In this document: piece after piece, positions 21,817 through 22,813 of the stretch
How the letters are laid out: each line of letters opens with the position of its first letter
Numbering within the stretch: position 1 is the first letter of the stretch
DNA from: Hyphomonadaceae bacterium UBA4763
GTDB lineage: Bacteria > Pseudomonadota > Alphaproteobacteria > Caulobacterales > Aquidulcibacteraceae
Direction of reading: 5' to 3'
NCBI GenBank assembly: GCA_002403455.1
Contig: DHHV01000097.1
Coordinates: 1-22,813 of the forward strand
Length of the DNA: 22,813 nucleotides
Notes under the pieces: generated by a model
The model's database searches: none
What the model was told of the DNA's origin: nothing
The model's input: only the letters and a program-made list of their open reading frames with translations
Position numbers and translations under genes: made by a program

Positions 21817-22813
21817 TCACTCCGCCGCGTGGGCTGCTGCCTCATCGGCCGGCCGGCGCCAGCGCAGCACGGGTTTGCGCGCCGCCCGCGTTTCATCCAA
21901 CCGTCGCACTGGCGCAAGCACCGGGGCCTGCTTGAACCGCTCGGCCTCGCCGGCCTTCGCCGCCACAGCCAGCCCGCGCAGCGCCGCGATAAAACGGTCA
22001 AGCTCGGCTTTGCTCTCGGTCTCGGTCGGCTCGATCAGCATCGCGCCCGGCACGACCAGCGGGAAATACATGGTCATCGGGTGATAGCCTTCATCGATCA
22101 GCGCCTTGGCGACATCCAGCGTGTCAATGCCGGTGTCTTTCAAAAAGCGCGCGTCGAACAAGGCTTCGTGCATGCAGGTTCCGGGGAACGCCGGGGTCAT
22201 GACGTCGGACAATTGCGCCAGCACATAATTGGCGTTCAGCACCGAATCCTCGGCGACTTGGCGCAAGCCATCGGCGCCATGGCTCAGCATATAGGTCATC
22301 GCCCGCACGAACATGCCCATTTGGCCGTGAAAGGCGCACATCCGGCCAAAGCTTTGCTCGGCCTCCAGCTCTTCCTGTTCGACGAGGCGCAAGCCCTCCG
22401 GCCCATGCACGACGAACGGCACCGGCGCAAAGGGCGCAAGCGCGGCGGACAACACGGTCGGGCCGGCGCCCGGGCCGCCGCCGCCATGCGGGGTCGAAAA
22501 GGTCTTGTGCAGATTGATATGCATGGCGTCGACGCCGAGATCGCCTGGCCGCACGCGCCCGACGATCGCGTTGAAATTGGCGCCGTCGCAATAGAAATAG
22601 CCGCCCGCGGCGTGGATCAGATCGGCGATGACGCGGATGTCTTTCTCGAACAGCCCGCAGGTGTTCGGATTGGTCAGCATGATCGCGGCGATGTCGGGGC
22701 CGATCTTGGCCTTCAGCGCCTCCAGATCGACCAGGCCATCGGGGCCGGCGGCGATTTCATCGACCTCAAAGCCGCATTGCACGGCGGTCGCCGGATTGGT
22801 GCCATGCGCCGAG
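21817..22813 (-). CDS. gcvPB: Glycine dehydrogenase (decarboxylating) subunit 2, partial
   Basis: This is the PLP-binding subunit of the two-part P-protein of the glycine cleavage system, which decarboxylates glycine and passes the aminomethyl group to the H-protein lipoyl arm. The gene runs off the right edge; about 331 C-terminal residues are present, and the N-terminal third (roughly 180 residues, by comparison with usual length) is missing. The visible part opens with SAHGTNPATAVQCGFEV and contains the PLP lysine segment NLHKTFSTPHGGGGPGAGP. It continues into the C-terminal EPTETESKAELDRFIAAL region. The Ala-rich C-terminal tail looks non-conserved. An internal GTG (22782) is not the start, since homology continues upstream to the window edge. 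Confidence 0.95.
   Translation of the reverse strand, partial: SAHGTNPATAVQCGFEVDEIAAGPDGLVDLEALKAKIGPDIAAIMLTNPNTCGLFEKDIRVIADLIHAAGGYFYCDGANFNAIVGRVRPGDLGVDAMHINLHKTFSTPHGGGGPGAGPTVLSAALAPFAPVPFVVHGPEGLRLVEQEELEAEQSFGRMCAFHGQMGMFVRAMTYMLSHGADGLRQVAEDSVLNANYVLAQLSDVMTPAFPGTCMHEALFDARFLKDTGIDTLDVAKALIDEGYHPMTMYFPLVVPGAMLIEPTETESKAELDRFIAALRGLAVAAKAGEAERFKQAPVLAPVRRLDETRAARKPVLRWRRPADEAAAHAAE

Overview
The window reads as chromosomal DNA from a Gram-negative alphaproteobacterium. The grounds are a glnB-glnA pair, a GC-rich sequence, mraZ-led division genes with a meso-diaminopimelate-type MurE, and two GTTC-N7-GTTC motifs that match the alphaproteobacterial LexA box. No genus can be fixed from the sequence alone, and no rRNA, tRNA, insertion sequence, prophage or CRISPR array was seen.

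Left part (1-9254): a leftward glnB-glnA operon for nitrogen assimilation has an intrinsic-terminator-like hairpin between its genes. A rightward thiolase-like protein overlaps the end of a leftward threonine synthase family gene. Next come recR (recombinational repair), a small VOC-fold protein, an unrecognised acidic protein, a secreted cyclophilin, a secreted SYLF-domain protein and a 3-hydroxyacyl-CoA dehydrogenase. These are single housekeeping or metabolic genes on alternating strands with short gaps.

Middle part (9255-20525, all leftward): the front ten genes of the dcw cluster in transcription order mraZ, rsmH, ftsL, ftsI, murE, murF, mraY, murD, ftsW, murG. Eight of the nine junctions are 4-base ATGA overlaps; only mraY/murD has a gap. 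The cluster stops at murG, so murC, murB, ddl and ftsQAZ must lie elsewhere. Four TGGG repeats at exact 10-base spacing in front of mraZ mark the MraZ operator.

Right part (20514-22813): the mraZ upstream region also holds the two LexA-like boxes. It faces a rightward Phd/YefM-type antitoxin gene and a VapC-type PIN toxin gene, which overlap by ATGA. A 322-base convergent intergenic region follows, with three TGTTAAA-cored repeats spaced 40 and 41 bases around a perfect TATAAT. The window ends inside a leftward gcvPB (glycine cleavage P-protein subunit 2), cut at its 5' end. The most interesting region is 20570-21820: candidate SOS control shared by a toxin-antitoxin pair and the division cluster, and the unexplained repeat-bearing intergenic stretch.
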